In this document: positions 47,974 through 59,409 of the stretch, one piece after another
Layout of the letters: each line of letters starts with the position of its first letter
Numbering within the stretch: the first letter of the stretch is position 1
DNA from: Anthoceros angustus
Lineage: Eukaryota; Streptophyta; Anthocerotopsida; Anthocerotales; Anthocerotaceae
DNA length: 64,000 nt
Direction of reading: 5' to 3'
Assembly (NCBI GenBank): GCA_010909165.1
Contig: MU008184.1
Span: 806,001-870,000 of the forward strand
Notes under the pieces: model-generated
The model's database searches: none
What the model was told of the DNA's origin: nothing
What the model saw: the letters and a program-made list of their open reading frames with translations, nothing else
Program-made: the position numbers and the translations under genes

Positions 47974-50900
47974 ATGGCCGCATTTTGGCAACCGGATCTG
48001 TTCTGGATCCATCAAATTGATGGGTGTGGAGGGATTCTCCAAGGATCTCCCGCTCGACTTACTTTGGGGAGTCAATTGCTGGCGAACAACGAAGGTTCGA
48101 GGTACTACAGTGTAAGGACTCCAGCACTTCCGAGAAGTGCTGTGGCTGGGGAGCTGCTTTCCAGCGATGTTCGTTGCCAGGAGCAGGAGCTCCTGTGGCG
48201 ACATTTTTTTCTGGAGCCTACCATGTGGTGGGATAACAGGACAGATAAGAAGAGCTCCCGTTCGCCTGACTTCCGGCGTAAGGGCTCCGGCGAGGTCCTC
48301 TGGTTGAACAGCTTTTCCAAGCCAGCTTGGGTGGATGAGCAGCTGGTTGCTTTGGATATGCAGATGGGTCATGGTGCATCTCCTTCCAAGTTGAGCTCTC
48401 CGGATCCCGGCAGGCCCGCAGAATCAGAAATGGGCCTCGTAACTGCTGTAACCGTGAGCAAGTTATGTCAGCAAGGGAACCTGACTGAGGCCCTTGCAGC
48501 CCTGGAATCCCTGGCGCAGACAGGCTGTCATATTTCTCAGTCTGTCTTGTATACTGTGCTCAAACTGTGTGCAGCTAAGAATGCTCTGGCTGTGCTGCGA
48601 CAAGTTCATGATCTCATTGTCAAACTTGGGCACGAGTCAGATACATATTTGGGGAACCATATCTTGCGCATGTATGCACGCGAAGGTAGGTTACAAGAGG
48701 CCATGGATGTGTTCACCAGGGTTGGCAAACCAGATGCCTTCATGTGGTTTTCCATCATCTCCGCACATGCTAAACATGGGAAGCCTAGTGAGGCCGTGCA
48801 ACTGTACCTTGAAATGCGTACCTCAGTGGTGAAGGCGGATGCGCACGTTTTTGCAGCTGCTCTTCAAGCTTGCGCATTTTCAACCGACTTGGAGTCTGGC
48901 AGGAAAGTGCACTTGGATGTATTGCACAGTGGCATTCCTCCTGACTTATTTGTTGGCACCTGCCTGGTGGACATGTATGTAAAATGTGGCGAACTGGAAG
49001 ATGCACGCCGGGCTTTTGATGGCTTGGCCACCAAAAATGTGGTGACATGGACGGCTCTGATTGCCGGGTATGCAAATCATGGGCTCGGTCAAGAGGCTCT
49101 TGCTCTGTATGGACTAATGGAGCAGGAGGTTATGATTTTGGCTAACCATGTTACTTTTGCTTGCCTTCTGAAGGCCTGTGCAAGTGCTGGTGCCTTACAG
49201 GAGGGCAGGCAGCTGCACTCGCAGATTGTGGAAAGAGGACTCCTAGGTGACATGCTGGTTGGCACCTGCCTGGTGGACATGTATGCAAAATGTGGCGACC
49301 TGGAAGATGCACGCCGAGCTTTTGACTGCTTGGTCTCCAAGGATGTGGTGACATGGAATGCCCTGATTGCTGGGTATGCAAACCATGGGCTCTGTCAACA
49401 GGCACTTGATCTGTATGGACAAATGGAGCAGGAGGGCCTGATTGTGGCTGACCATGTCACTTTTGCTTGTCTTCTGAAGGCCTGCGCAAGCACTGGTGCC
49501 TTGCAGAAGGGCAGGCAGCTGCACTTACACATTGCGGAAAGAGGCCATCTGGCTAACATGCTGGTGGGCAACTGCCTGGTGGACATGTATGCAAAGTGTG
49601 GTGAAATGGAAGATGCACGCCAGGTTTTTGACGGGTTGGCCTCCAAGGATGTGGTGACATGGAATGCGCTGATTGGTGGATATGCAAATCATGGCCTAAG
49701 TCAAGAGGCGCTTGTGGTGTACGGACAAATGGAGCAGGAGGGCCTGATTTTGGCTGACCATGTTACTTTTGCTTGCCTTCTGAACTCCTGTGCAAGCACT
49801 GGTGCCTTGCAGAAGGGCAGGCAGCTGCACTTACACATTGCGGAAAGAGGCCATCTGGCTAACATGCTGGTGGGCAACTCCCTGGTGGACATGTATGCAA
49901 AATGTGGAGAACTGGAAGATGCACGCCGGGTCTTTGACAGCCTGGCCACAAAGGATGTGGTGACATGGACGTCCTTGATTGCTGGGTATTCAAATCACGG
50001 GGCCGGGCAAGAAGCCCTTGTTCTCTATGGACAAATGGAGCTGGAGGGTCTGCTTGTGGCTGACCATGTTACTTTTGCAATCCTTTTGAAGGCCTGTGCA
50101 ACCGCTGGTGCCTTGCAGATGGGCAGGCAATTGCACGCACAGATTGTGGAACGAGGCCAGCTATCTAACCTACTGGTGGGCAACTGCCTGGTGGACATGT
50201 ATGCAAAATGTGGTGAACTGAAAGAGGCACGAGGGGTTTTTGACAGCTTGGCCACAAAAAATGTGGTCACATGGACGGCACTGATTGCTGGGTGTGGTAC
50301 TTGTGATGAAGGTCACAACGCCCTGGCTTGTTTTCAGGAGATGTTATCGGCTGCTGTTCAGCCTGATGATGCCACTTTTACTAGCCTTCTAGTAGCATGC
50401 AGTCATGCGGGACTGGTGAATGAGGGCTGCAAGCACTTTGGCTCCATGGTTGAACTTCATGGCATCAAACCTACTGTTGAGCATTATAATTGCATGATTG
50501 ATCTTCTTGGGCGTGCCGGCCATTTAGAAGAGGCAGAGAACATGCTAATATTGTGTGAGAGCCAGAGCAATGTTGTGGGGTTGATGTCTTTGCTGAGTGC
50601 CTGCAAAAGTCACGGGGATGTGGAGAGGGCGACACGGTGCTTTGAAAGTCTTGTTAGACTGGACCCTCAGTGGGCATCCCCGTATGTGCTCATGGCCAAT
50701 GTCTATGCAGATGCAGGTAGGTGGACCGATGTAGAAAGAATTGAATCGCGGAGAACGGTAGCAGGGGCTAACAAAAAACCTGCGGTGGCGGGCATTGAGA
50801 TAGAGAAGCAGATACATACATTCGTGGTGGGAGAAAACAGAGGTGATATTTCGTTCAAAGCAGAGAGCATGAATGTCCGTCTGCAGGAGGAAGGGGGCCA

Positions 50901-51177
50901 TGTACCACAAACAAAGTTGGTGTTGAAGCCACTGTCTGAGAAGGAAAGGGAAGAGGCGCTCTGCGGGCATGCTGAGAAGCTAGCTCTGGCGTATGGTCTC
51001 TTGAACACTCCGAGTGGCACACCTCTGCTGGTAACGAAAAATCTACGCATGTGCGGTGACTGCCACAGTGCCACCCAGATCATGTCAAGGGTTGAGAAGA
51101 GAGACATTGTTGTTAGAGACGGGTACCGTGTGCATCGATTCGCAGCTGGTTCTTGCACCTGTAAAGATCGACCATGA
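47974..51177 (+). CDS. PPR-E-DYW:KP protein, candidate U-to-C RNA-editing factor (1067 aa)
   Basis: Intact, intronless. The N-terminal ~160 residues (MAAFWQPDLFWIHQIDGCGG, with RSPDFRRKGSGEVLW) lack repeats and probably include a transit peptide. Then follow L-S-P units with S motifs MYAREGRLQEAMDVF, MYVKCGELEDARRAF, MYAKCGDLEDARRAF, MYAKCGEMEDARQVF, MYAKCGELEDARRVF and MYAKCGELKEARGVF, then P2-L2-S2 (HYNCMIDLLGRAGHLEEA), E1 and E2. The PG box is replaced by NKKPAVAGIEIEKQIHTFVV (KP type). The deaminase fold has CGHAEKLALAYGLL and MCGDCHSATQIMS, and the C-terminus is CTCKDRP where typical editing factors have CSCGDYW. By family the protein binds one organelle transcript through its P and S motifs and changes a U (or C) a few bases downstream. 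KP-type domains have been associated with U-to-C conversion. Confidence 0.92.
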   Translation: MAAFWQPDLFWIHQIDGCGGILQGSPARLTLGSQLLANNEGSRYYSVRTPALPRSAVAGELLSSDVRCQEQELLWRHFFLEPTMWWDNRTDKKSSRSPDFRRKGSGEVLWLNSFSKPAWVDEQLVALDMQMGHGASPSKLSSPDPGRPAESEMGLVTAVTVSKLCQQGNLTEALAALESLAQTGCHISQSVLYTVLKLCAAKNALAVLRQVHDLIVKLGHESDTYLGNHILRMYAREGRLQEAMDVFTRVGKPDAFMWFSIISAHAKHGKPSEAVQLYLEMRTSVVKADAHVFAAALQACAFSTDLESGRKVHLDVLHSGIPPDLFVGTCLVDMYVKCGELEDARRAFDGLATKNVVTWTALIAGYANHGLGQEALALYGLMEQEVMILANHVTFACLLKACASAGALQEGRQLHSQIVERGLLGDMLVGTCLVDMYAKCGDLEDARRAFDCLVSKDVVTWNALIAGYANHGLCQQALDLYGQMEQEGLIVADHVTFACLLKACASTGALQKGRQLHLHIAERGHLANMLVGNCLVDMYAKCGEMEDARQVFDGLASKDVVTWNALIGGYANHGLSQEALVVYGQMEQEGLILADHVTFACLLNSCASTGALQKGRQLHLHIAERGHLANMLVGNSLVDMYAKCGELEDARRVFDSLATKDVVTWTSLIAGYSNHGAGQEALVLYGQMELEGLLVADHVTFAILLKACATAGALQMGRQLHAQIVERGQLSNLLVGNCLVDMYAKCGELKEARGVFDSLATKNVVTWTALIAGCGTCDEGHNALACFQEMLSAAVQPDDATFTSLLVACSHAGLVNEGCKHFGSMVELHGIKPTVEHYNCMIDLLGRAGHLEEAENMLILCESQSNVVGLMSLLSACKSHGDVERATRCFESLVRLDPQWASPYVLMANVYADAGRWTDVERIESRRTVAGANKKPAVAGIEIEKQIHTFVVGENRGDISFKAESMNVRLQEEGGHVPQTKLVLKPLSEKEREEALCGHAEKLALAYGLLNTPSGTPLLVTKNLRMCGDCHSATQIMSRVEKRDIVVRDGYRVHRFAAGSCTCKDRP

Positions 51178-52335
51178 GAATTAAGCGCGTGAGACAAAGC
51201 AGTGCGCTAAAAGGAAACGTCAATCCCACTAACCGATTGGTTGAGGCTGGGGTTGACAGGTTCCGGCGGATATAGGTCTCCTGTCAGTATCCACAGGTAC
51301 CACCGAAGATGAACAACACGTGGTAGGCTCTCCTCGCAGGTCATTCTTTCATCTTGCAGGTGCGCCATGATCCTGGTAACTTGCATTACAATTCTTGCTG
51401 TGGACTTCACAATATACCCCAGAAGGCTATGGGACAGAGACCTATGGCGCAGGGTTGATAGACGTGGGAGTAGGATCGTTTGTGGTTGCTAACGCATTGG
51501 TCTCCAGGCAGGGAAGAGGTTGGCCACCGCCCATGCATGGGGCTGTGCTGAGGAACACCAGCCGCTTCTCATCCTTGGCTTTACCAGGCTGTTTCTGAGG
51601 AGTGGAATATCAGGAGCATGTTGCAGAGTACGGGTCCATTGGAACTTCTTCACGCTCGCTGCTGTGACTCGAACGAGTTTCTGCTGTCTTCAGAGAGGAG
51701 CTCCAGCATCGTGAGCTTAGGCCTGTACAGAACTGTGGGCTACTGGGCCGTCTAAGATATCAGTGTGCAGCTTGGGTTCATGGTAAACCATTCAGCTAGG
51801 CTTTTGTTCAACATATTCAGGACTGTAACCGATGGTGACAACCTTACGGAGGAGTCTGCCCGCTGGTACACCGCCATGGAAGTGCATGTTCCGGATTCTT
51901 GCAGCTGTGACTCGGATTATCTCGCCTTCCCTGCCGGAGGAATGACCCTTGCCCAAGCCTCAGATTGAAGTTCTGGTGAGCCACTTGCAAACGGTGCCGG
52001 CATGAGCTTTTCAGACGGACCAAGTAATGAGCATCCTTTGGCTATACAACACGCAATCTACGTGAGACGTGTCCGTCGGGCCCAGTTCACCGTTCGCCTA
52101 CGCCTGTCGGGCGGTGTGCCTGATCACGCAGTTCGTGGATCCTTTAAATCCACCTCGGTCGTGAACGCCAGGGCCGGGCACACGACCCTGCAGGCGAAAC
52201 TGGCAGTTTTGGCACCACTCTGGTCAGGAAGGCAGATCCACTTCCGTCTACCGACGTGTGTCGACTGGGCCGAACCCAGGCCCTTCGTACAAGTACTGGA
52301 TGCGGGTAATCAGACCAGCTGAGTAATGGCACTAG
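51178..52335 (+). other. 3' flank of PPR cluster B, no gene recognised
   Basis: Several open frames of 60-105 codons without motifs. The G/C-rich frame 52002-52322 is the longest but is not recognisable. Confidence 0.45.
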
Positions 52336-54540
52336 TGAAGTGAAATAAGATAGAAAAAGAAAAAAAATAAAATATTAAAAGAATTTAATTAGTAGCTGTC
52401 TATTGAGAAGATGCATGTGTTGTATGTTTCGTGCAATCTCCTATTAATCATGCAATCTCCTATTAGAGAGGAATTGTTGCAGCCACTAATGAAGAGCTGC
52501 CTAGAGAGGACTCTTAGTGATCACACACTCTGCAAGAATATCCTAAGTTAGTAGCTGCCTAGTTGAGGCAAGCTTGCCGGATATATAAGGGCTAGAGCAA
52601 AACTTAGCATGAGTCATGCGCTGCAAGCCTTGTGTTGAGAGAGCTATGGAGAGCCTAGCTAATGAGCTTGTCATTGAGTCACGGGCTGTAGCCATTGGGC
52701 GTAGGTAGCCAGACTCAAGTCACTGTGTATTCTGGGAATAAAGAGCAGCACCTCAAAGAAGTGGTTTGCAAGTTGTCAATTGATGGCGGGCTACTTGGAG
52801 CCTAGTGTTGCGTTGTGAGATTGAAAGCGCTGAGAGTTGTGCAAGTCTTTATGTGGAGTGAATTTGCGAGGTCCTAGATCGTTGGGAAGCCAGTACTTGC
52901 CATTTCTTTACTGGCTACGTAGTAAGGGGCGTTACTTTGTGGTATCAAAGCCAGGTCCATTCCTCTGAGAGACTAGAGAGTGCACAAGATGGTCAATCAA
53001 AAGCGCAAGAAGATGCTTAAGAAGCAACTTCCTACCAATCATCTGCCTCAATCACCTGAAAGTTCTTCATCGTTAGAAAAAGACGAGCGGCGTGACTAGG
53101 AGAAGTCACCGCCTAAAGATATTGTGGGGCCATCTGGAGAAAAGTTAGAACATTAGAAGAAGAAAATGGTGGAAGCCCTAGGGTACCAAGTTGCAAGGCC
53201 CTATACCAGGTTTTTCCAAAAAGTCCTAAAAGATTTGAGGACTTTCAGAAAAAAGGCGAAGCAGAATCCGAAGCCCATTACTCAACAAGATGACGATGCA
53301 GAAGAAAAAAATAAAGGGATATACCCGACGAACGTCGCAGGCATCTTTTAAATGCCACCCAAGTCGAGCATGAAACTTGCTCAACCAGATAAGTATGAGG
53401 GAGAAAGAGATCTTCAATTTTTTCATTCTTGGATCTATTCTATAGAAACATATCTTGCCACATCTGGTCTTAAGCCACAATACTAGTTGGGTATTATTGG
53501 CAATTTTTTAAGGGGTTATGCCTTGGTCTGGTGGCGAAGTTATGGTGCTACCATTGCCCAAGGTAACCAAGCACATACATTCATAGACTGAGCATCTTTG
53601 AAAGAAGCCCTAAAGAAGCAGTTCCAGCCCGCAAATGCTTCGCACTTGAGTCGACAGCAGCTTGATTATATCAAGCAAACATATATTGTACAAGATTATG
53701 TAAGTACCTTCAGTGAAGCTGTAATGCATTGCACCACCATGGGTGAGGATGACAAGCTGCATCGCTTTATGTCTGGTCTAAAAGATTAGGATTCTAACAG
53801 AATTGAGTTGCATAGACCCACAAATGTTGGCAAAAGAAAACACAGCAGCAAATGCCATATCGGACACATACATTCGAGTGCACCCAAATCCTCCATAAGA
53901 TTTCAAGGAAATGCCTGTGGTTGGTATGCCCAAACTAGAGGAAGCTCTAGCAATGCCGGTAGAGGAGCTGCCAAGGACACTAGCGGAAATGGAGTTGCAA
54001 AAGGCAATCTAAGAGGAAATTTTCGCGGAAGAAATTAAGGAGCTCGTAGAGGCCGCGAAGCTCAGAGTGCGCGCGGAGGCAGGAATAGTCACAAAGGGTT
54101 CTCGAAAAGGAGTCTGCTACTCTTATGGAGAGCCGGAACATTATGCAAATGAATGTTCGAATGTTAAACAAACTCTCAATGTAGTGGAGGAAAATCCATA
54201 GCCCCGAAGACTCTGGATCACAAAAGTAGCGAGATCCAAAGATCCCAAGTGACAGGATTGGCTACATGTCGTGAAGCTCATGTACATACATGAATGTCTA
54301 AATGGAGCAAAAGCAAGGATGTTGCTTGATTTGGCAACAACACATAATTTCATTTCACTACCAATGCAAGCAAGCTTGGTTTGACATGGCTAGTACATCT
54401 GAGAGGAGCTGCGAGCTATATAGTTGTAGATATGGATGATCATGAAGTCATCTTGGGCTTAGAATGGATGAAATCTAATAAGGTATGTGTGAACCGAGAC
54501 TCATGCACCTTTGCAGAGCTAAATTCTTAGCATCTAGCTA
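52336..54540 (+). mobile_element. Ty3/gypsy element remnant: LTR, gag and protease
   Basis: LTR-like region up to about 52935 with TATATAAGG at 52582-52590 and AATAAA at 52737-52742, followed by the primer site TGGTATCAAAGCC at 52940-52952. The gag begins MVNQKRKKMLKKQ at 52989 and includes a second start MPPKSSMKLAQPDKYEGERD at about 53352. The retrotransposon gag core (FFHSWIYSIETYLA, AHTFID, LKKQFQP, YVSTFSEAVMHC) is interrupted by several stop codons. The zinc knuckle is CYSYGEPEHYANEC near 54115. The aspartic protease is represented by LLDLATTHNFIS (active DSG lost) and VILGLEWM near 54450. Reverse transcriptase and integrase are absent. An old, dead copy. Confidence 0.85.
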
Positions 54541-54863
54541 GCAGGATCTACATTATCCCTTCGTCATTGTAGTCATGGGTTTCGTTGCCAAGAGATCGAC
54601 GCCCTTTGCCTTGATATACACGCATCATGCGACCCAAATACATCTAGACTCGGCACCTTCGGGGCGGCCTCCCAATTCGTGAGATGCCATGCCTGACAGC
54701 CTCCCACCTTTAGATGACCGATATTTCCGTCTACACTCAGCACCTTCCAGGACGACCTCCGTTATGACCTTCTGGTCGTCCAAACTCTACACCTTCGAAG
54801 ACAACCTCCCAATTTGTCATACCACGGTCTAGAGTATTTCGTCTCTCCTTGTTAAGCTTACAG
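54541..54863. other. No gene recognised
   Basis: Contains repeated CACTCGGCACCTTC / CACTCAGCACCTTC words spaced about 90 bp apart. Nothing else. Confidence 0.45.
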
Positions 54864-55028
54864 GCGCAGCAGGGGAAGCAACAGGGTGAGCAGCTGAAGG
54901 AGCTCCAGGAGATGAAGAAGGAGAAGGAGGTTTTGGAGGGACGCCTAGGTAGCTTGGAAGTGGAAATAGGGAAGATCCGAGAGGAGCTGCAACGGAAGTC
55001 CAAGGATCAGGAAGCCCTCATGGTTTAG
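54864..55028 (+). pseudogene. Coiled-coil exon remnant
   Basis: After a possible acceptor (GCTTACAG) the frame AQQGKQQGEQLKELQEMKKE continues as Lys/Glu/Leu heptads through LEVEIGKIREELQRK to a TAG at 55028. Strongly coiled-coil, no upstream exon identified. It may be the C-terminal end of a gag or host protein cut by the LTR at 55044. Confidence 0.4.
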
Positions 55029-55043
55029 CTCGCTGTCATGCCG

Positions 55044-55480
55044 TGTGATACTAATCTCTGCACTTGGGTTTAGTGTTTGATTAGCATTAATTAATCTAAT
55101 TACTTATCTTTAAGTAAGTAATTAGTGTTAATTAATCTAAAGTGCTTATGTTAATTAAGCATTGATTAGTGTTAATTAAACATGGTTAGCATAATAAGTG
55201 GATAAGCTCAAGTAATATGCTTTGGCATATTGCATATTATAGTGTATTCTTAGGATAGCTCAAGTATGCTTTGGCATATTGCGATAGGATATCTTAGGAA
55301 TATCTTTGGATATCAGTAGTATATATAGACCCTTGGTGAGAAGCTCGGATCATAGCTTGTCCTCTAGATATCTGATAGGCGTTGTGAGGAGGCCAAAGCT
55401 ATGACTCAGGAGGCGATGTGTGAGGAATTTGCGTGTTGTTCTCGTGGGAGGTGTGTTTGTGCGGCGTGCGAGCTACTCCT
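55044..55480 (+). repeat. 5' LTR of the methyltransferase element
   Basis: Shares with 60954-61457 the start TGTGATACTAA, AT-rich TTAATTAA-type sequence, the TATA box (TATATATAGACCC at about 55320) and the R-like region GCTCGGATCATAGCTTGTCC..GAGCTACTCC. The primer site downstream was not identified. Confidence 0.75.
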
Positions 55481-55529
55481 TGTTACAAGCTATGATCTCG
55501 TGTGTACACTAGATAGGCGTACTAGGCTT

Positions 55530-55645
55530 AGTGTGATGCTAGGCGATGCTAGCGATGCTAGGCGATGCCAGCGATGCTAGGCGTGCTAGGCGATGCTAGC
55601 GATGCTAGCGATGCTAGGCGATGCTAGCGATGCTAGGCGAGGCTA
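55530..55645 (+). repeat. Short tandem repeat (GATGCTAGGC / GATGCTAGC)
   Basis: More than ten copies of 8-11-bp units alternating GATGCTAGGC and GATGCTAGC. Confidence 0.9.
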
Positions 55646-55689
55646 CGGCGGCGCTCTTTAAGCAAGTAGGCAAGGGACTCTGGTGTGCC

Positions 55690-55940
55690 CAAGGCTTGAG
55701 GCCTAGAGGGACCAAGCCCAAGGCGAGAGGAGGAGGAAGAAGCTCAAGCCCAAGGAGAGGAGGCGAAGAAGCCCAAGTCAAGGCCAAGGAGGAGGCGAAG
55801 CCCAAGTCCAAGGCCAGGAGGCGAAGAAGCCCAAGTCAAGGCCAAGGAGGAGAAGCCCAAGTCCAAGGCCAGGAGGAGGAGGAAGAAGCCCAAGGCCAAG
55901 GCCAAGGAGGCCAAGGAGGAGGCAGCCCAGGAGGAATGAG
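55690..55940 (+). repeat. Purine-rich imperfect repeats (leader low complexity)
   Basis: Repeats of AGGAGGCGAAGAAGCCCAAG / TCAAGGCCAAGG. Open on the plus strand as a Lys/Ala/Pro/Glu-rich peptide, but probably non-coding or a disordered gag head. Confidence 0.75.
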
Positions 55941-56307
55941 GCCTCCACAGGGGCTGGCCTTTTAAGGCCAACCAACCAAGGGAGAAACAAGAGTATTTTA
56001 CTCTTGGGCCCATTCAAGGGATAAGGGGAAGCGGATAGACATGGGTATGTCATCCATTTGATTTCACTTTCTGTCCAAAACTCCTAGTTGTGCACCCCAT
56101 CCAGTACTGATCCACCCCACGTGCTTAACTGGAGTTCTATGCCTTTGCTATCCAACTCACCCAGCTCACATTTTGACAGTGTAGCCTGCAGAGTATTGTA
56201 TGCAATTTTAACATGCATAGATACTTAGAGGTTTCACTAATCACGATCTAAGATAGCGGGTGTGTTAACCTTGATTAAGGGTTTGATCTAGCCACTAACC
56301 GCCTGGA

Positions 56308-58480
56308 GTGCATGCTGGACACACTCGATCCGGACGGAGCTACCAACCAAGTCCATCGAGCGAATTCAAGTCCCGACCAAGAGGAGAAGTGCGAACACTC
56401 GATTTTGGTACCACCGAAGGGCGGAGGAACCCAGCGACACAATCAACAATCTTTGAAGGATCTGGTGGCAACACACAAGACACGTTAGTGCGGGACAACT
56501 CGGTGAGCGGCGAGGAGGACTTGTCTCTTGGAGTCGTCAAGATGGGAGGAGACAAGGATCGAATGGAGTTGTTCACGGTGACAGCACCTTGCCACCGGAG
56601 GACTTCATCGAGAAATGCAGTGCGGTGTGCGGAGATGGAATTGAAGACCGGATACAGCGATACGGCTTCATCCAAATGCCAAGTACTTGGGGATGAAGCA
56701 TTGGCGTGCTATCGCGAGCACAAGGCGAGGTTGTTGAGCCACATGGAGGACCAGTGAGTAGCGATTCAAGCTCGAAGGAACCGGTCGACGGAGCGTGGCA
56801 CAGTGGGCACGATCCCATCGAAGATGTTTGACATCTTCCGGTGGAGTTTCCGCAAGCACGGATGAGAAGATCTCACACACTTCAAGATGAAGTCGCGAGA
56901 CTGAAGATGGCTTATCGAAGAATCGACCGGTTGGTACGTGACACCAAGATCATGAGTGACCGGTGCAGAGAATACTTGCAGGCATTGCCATATGCACTGC
57001 GCATGAAGGTGCAACAAGCGGTGCACACGAAGGCAACACTACACCCTCAAGGAAGTGTACGAGATGGTCGACAAGATAGGGCCGGCCCGACACTTTCTCT
57101 CGTCTTTGCAAGTGATTACTCCGGCACAAGTAGGAGTGGTGGGCGACATGCGAGCGGAGGTCAGTGGAGGAGCTCGGCGAGACAAGCCAGCCACGGCCCA
57201 AGTGAGCCCTGCGTGAGGTGCCGAGGACGGACCATTCCCCTCATGAGTGCGAGCATGCATTCGGAGGAGTCAAGGGTGAGGAGCCATGCCATGTGGGAGT
57301 ATGCAATGAAGCGGCATGTTGGGAGAAGCATCCGAATTGCGGCCTACGGGTTATCGAGCAGCAACCCGGCCAATGCATCTGTCAACCTCATCCACAAAAT
57401 CGTGAGCAAAGAGTGGAGGAGGCCGTGAAGTCCGTGGACAAAAGCGGGAAGCATCAAAGAAGACGATGACGTGGCACGCCTTGCAAAGCTGGAGAAGTTG
57501 GTGCGAAGGCGAAGATCAAGGAGGCGGCGTTCATCATCGGAGGACGAAGAAGATGAGCACAAGCTTGGATACATGGCGTGTGAGATCCAAGGGCAGGGAA
57601 GAAACCTCGGCTACGAGAGAAGATAGCTCGGAGGAAGAAGAGGATGTCTTGACACCGTGGCGGAAGACACGGAAGGAAGCTTGGGGATCCTCTTCCGAAC
57701 CTATGCCAAGATCATGAGTGACCCGGGCTGCAGAGAAATGCGAGGCATTGCCATATGCACCTGCGCATGAAGGTGCAACAAGCGGTGCACACGAAGGCAA
57801 CACTACACCCTCAAGGAAGTGTACGAGATGGTCGACAAGATAGGGCCGGCCCGACACTTTCTCTCGTCTTTGCAAGTGATTACTCCGGCAAGTAGGAGTG
57901 GTGGGCGACATGACGCGGAGGTCAGTGGAGGAGCTCGGCGAGACAAGCCAGCCCAAGTGACGAGCCCTGCGTGAGGTGCCGAGGACGGACCATTCCCCTC
58001 ATGAGTGCGAGCATGCATTCGGAGGAGTCAAGGGTGAGGAGCCATGCCCTAGGTGTGGGAGGTGGGCACAATGAAGCATGTTGGGAGAAGCATCCGGTGC
58101 GGCCTACGGGTTATCGAGCAGCAACCCGGCCAATGCATCGTCAACCTCATCCACAAAATCGGCGAAGAGCAAAGGCGCGTGGAGGAGGCCGCAAGTCCCG
58201 TGGACAAAAGCGGGAAGCATCAAAGAAGGCGATGGGCTCGTGGCCTTGCAAAGCTGGAGTTGGTGCGGGCGAAGATCAAGGAGAGCGGTTCATCATCGAG
58301 GACGAAGAAGATGAGCACAAGCTTGGATACATGGCGGTGACCGGATCCAAGGGCAGGGAAGAAACCTCGCGGCTACGAGAAGATAGCTCGGAGGAAGAAG
58401 AGGATGTCTTGACACCGGTCGGAAGACACGGAAGGAAGCTTGGGGATCCTCTTCCGAACCTATGCCAAGATGCCAAAGTC
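56308..58480 (+). pseudogene. gag region of the methyltransferase element
   Basis: Opens MHAGHTRSGRSYQPSPSSEF at 56308. Later come a helical gag-like segment (MRRSHTLQDEVARLKMAYRR, DRCREYLQALPYALRMKV) and a zinc knuckle read as CPRCG..GHNEACWEKHP by allowing a one-base shift (about 58045-58095; a worse copy lies near 57290-57340). A 762-bp segment is duplicated in tandem (56944-57705 and 57706-58470) with many small indels. Several frameshifts; not functional as assembled. Confidence 0.6.
56944..58470 (+). repeat. Tandem duplication (about 762-bp unit) in gag
   Basis: Both copies begin CCAAGATCATGAGTGACC and run through GGCATTGCCATATGCAC, TGCGTGAGGTGCCGAGGACG and GGATGTCTTGACACCG. They differ by many small indels. 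Confidence 0.85.
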
Positions 58481-58734
58481 GTTTGAGCCATCCTGGTGTG
58501 CTTCGGGGAGATGCCATGTTTCAGCCTACAAGACATGGGGTTGGCGTGAAGGAAGTCGGGGTTTGACTCGGCGGATGTTGACAACCCTTGAAGGCGAAGC
58601 AAGTGTCGACAATGTGCCACAAATGGCAATGATGTCATTGACCTCCAAGCATCTCTGGAAGCGGAATCTTGCGCAGTGGGAGTGGCTTTGGTCAACAATC
58701 GGAGAGGCACATTGAAATCAATGGATTCGCACCA

Positions 58735-58965
58735 AGGAGGTGTTGATTGACAGGAGCGCCGGTGATCGTTGGAAGAAGAGTGAAGGAAGCGTTGGGTCTC
58801 CACCAAGAAAGGTTGAAGGAAACCAAGTGGAAGATCCGACCTTGGGACCACGGAGCATGTGTTGGGGTGACAAGGTACAAGCTGAAGGTTTCATTCAAAC
58901 CAAGAACAGCAGACTTCACCTTTGTCGAGGTACACCGCTTGGTCAGCGGTCGACACTTTTGATGT
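58735..58965 (+). pseudogene. Retropepsin-like protease domain
   Basis: VLID followed, after one base shift, by SGAPVIVGRRVKEALGLH gives the D-S-G-A active-site form at about 58744-58800. Downstream are VTRYKLKVSFKPRTADFTFV and VHRLVSGRHFDVFFG, which resemble the rest of the retropepsin fold. Two frames must be combined. It is located between gag and the methyltransferase. Confidence 0.6.
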
Positions 58966-59409
58966 CTTCTTTGGGAGGACGCTTTGTACAAACAGGTCAT
59001 GGTGGATTTGTGGGCGAGAGGCAGTCTACTATCGACCGGTGGAGAAGCTGGAGCAAAACCGATGAACGGATTGCCCGCATCCCTCTGCATGCATGGCAAG
59101 GATCATGAGAACCTCATTGCCAGCGTCTGGTGGCGCCGTAGTGAAGGACACGCCATACGTGCTTGAACCTCTTGGCGTGTGTCTAACCGCGGCGATGGAG
59201 GATTTCGAGGAGGAGGAAAACAAGCTAGGGTTGCAACCACCCTCGGAGGAGGTTCTTCAAGTCGGACGGAGCTGGTGAGCAATGAGCCGTGCAAAAGCTG
59301 TGGAGGATGGTGCAAGAGGACCGATGCCCTATGAGCCGGAGAACTGTAAGTTCTTGCCTAGGGTTGAGCTGTTTGTGACCTAAACACCGGTCATCACATG
59401 GCGACCTCG

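Noticed and set aside
55530-55645. Possible CRISPR-like array
   Set aside because: Units are 8-11 bp without spacers; it is a simple tandem repeat in a plant retroelement leader.
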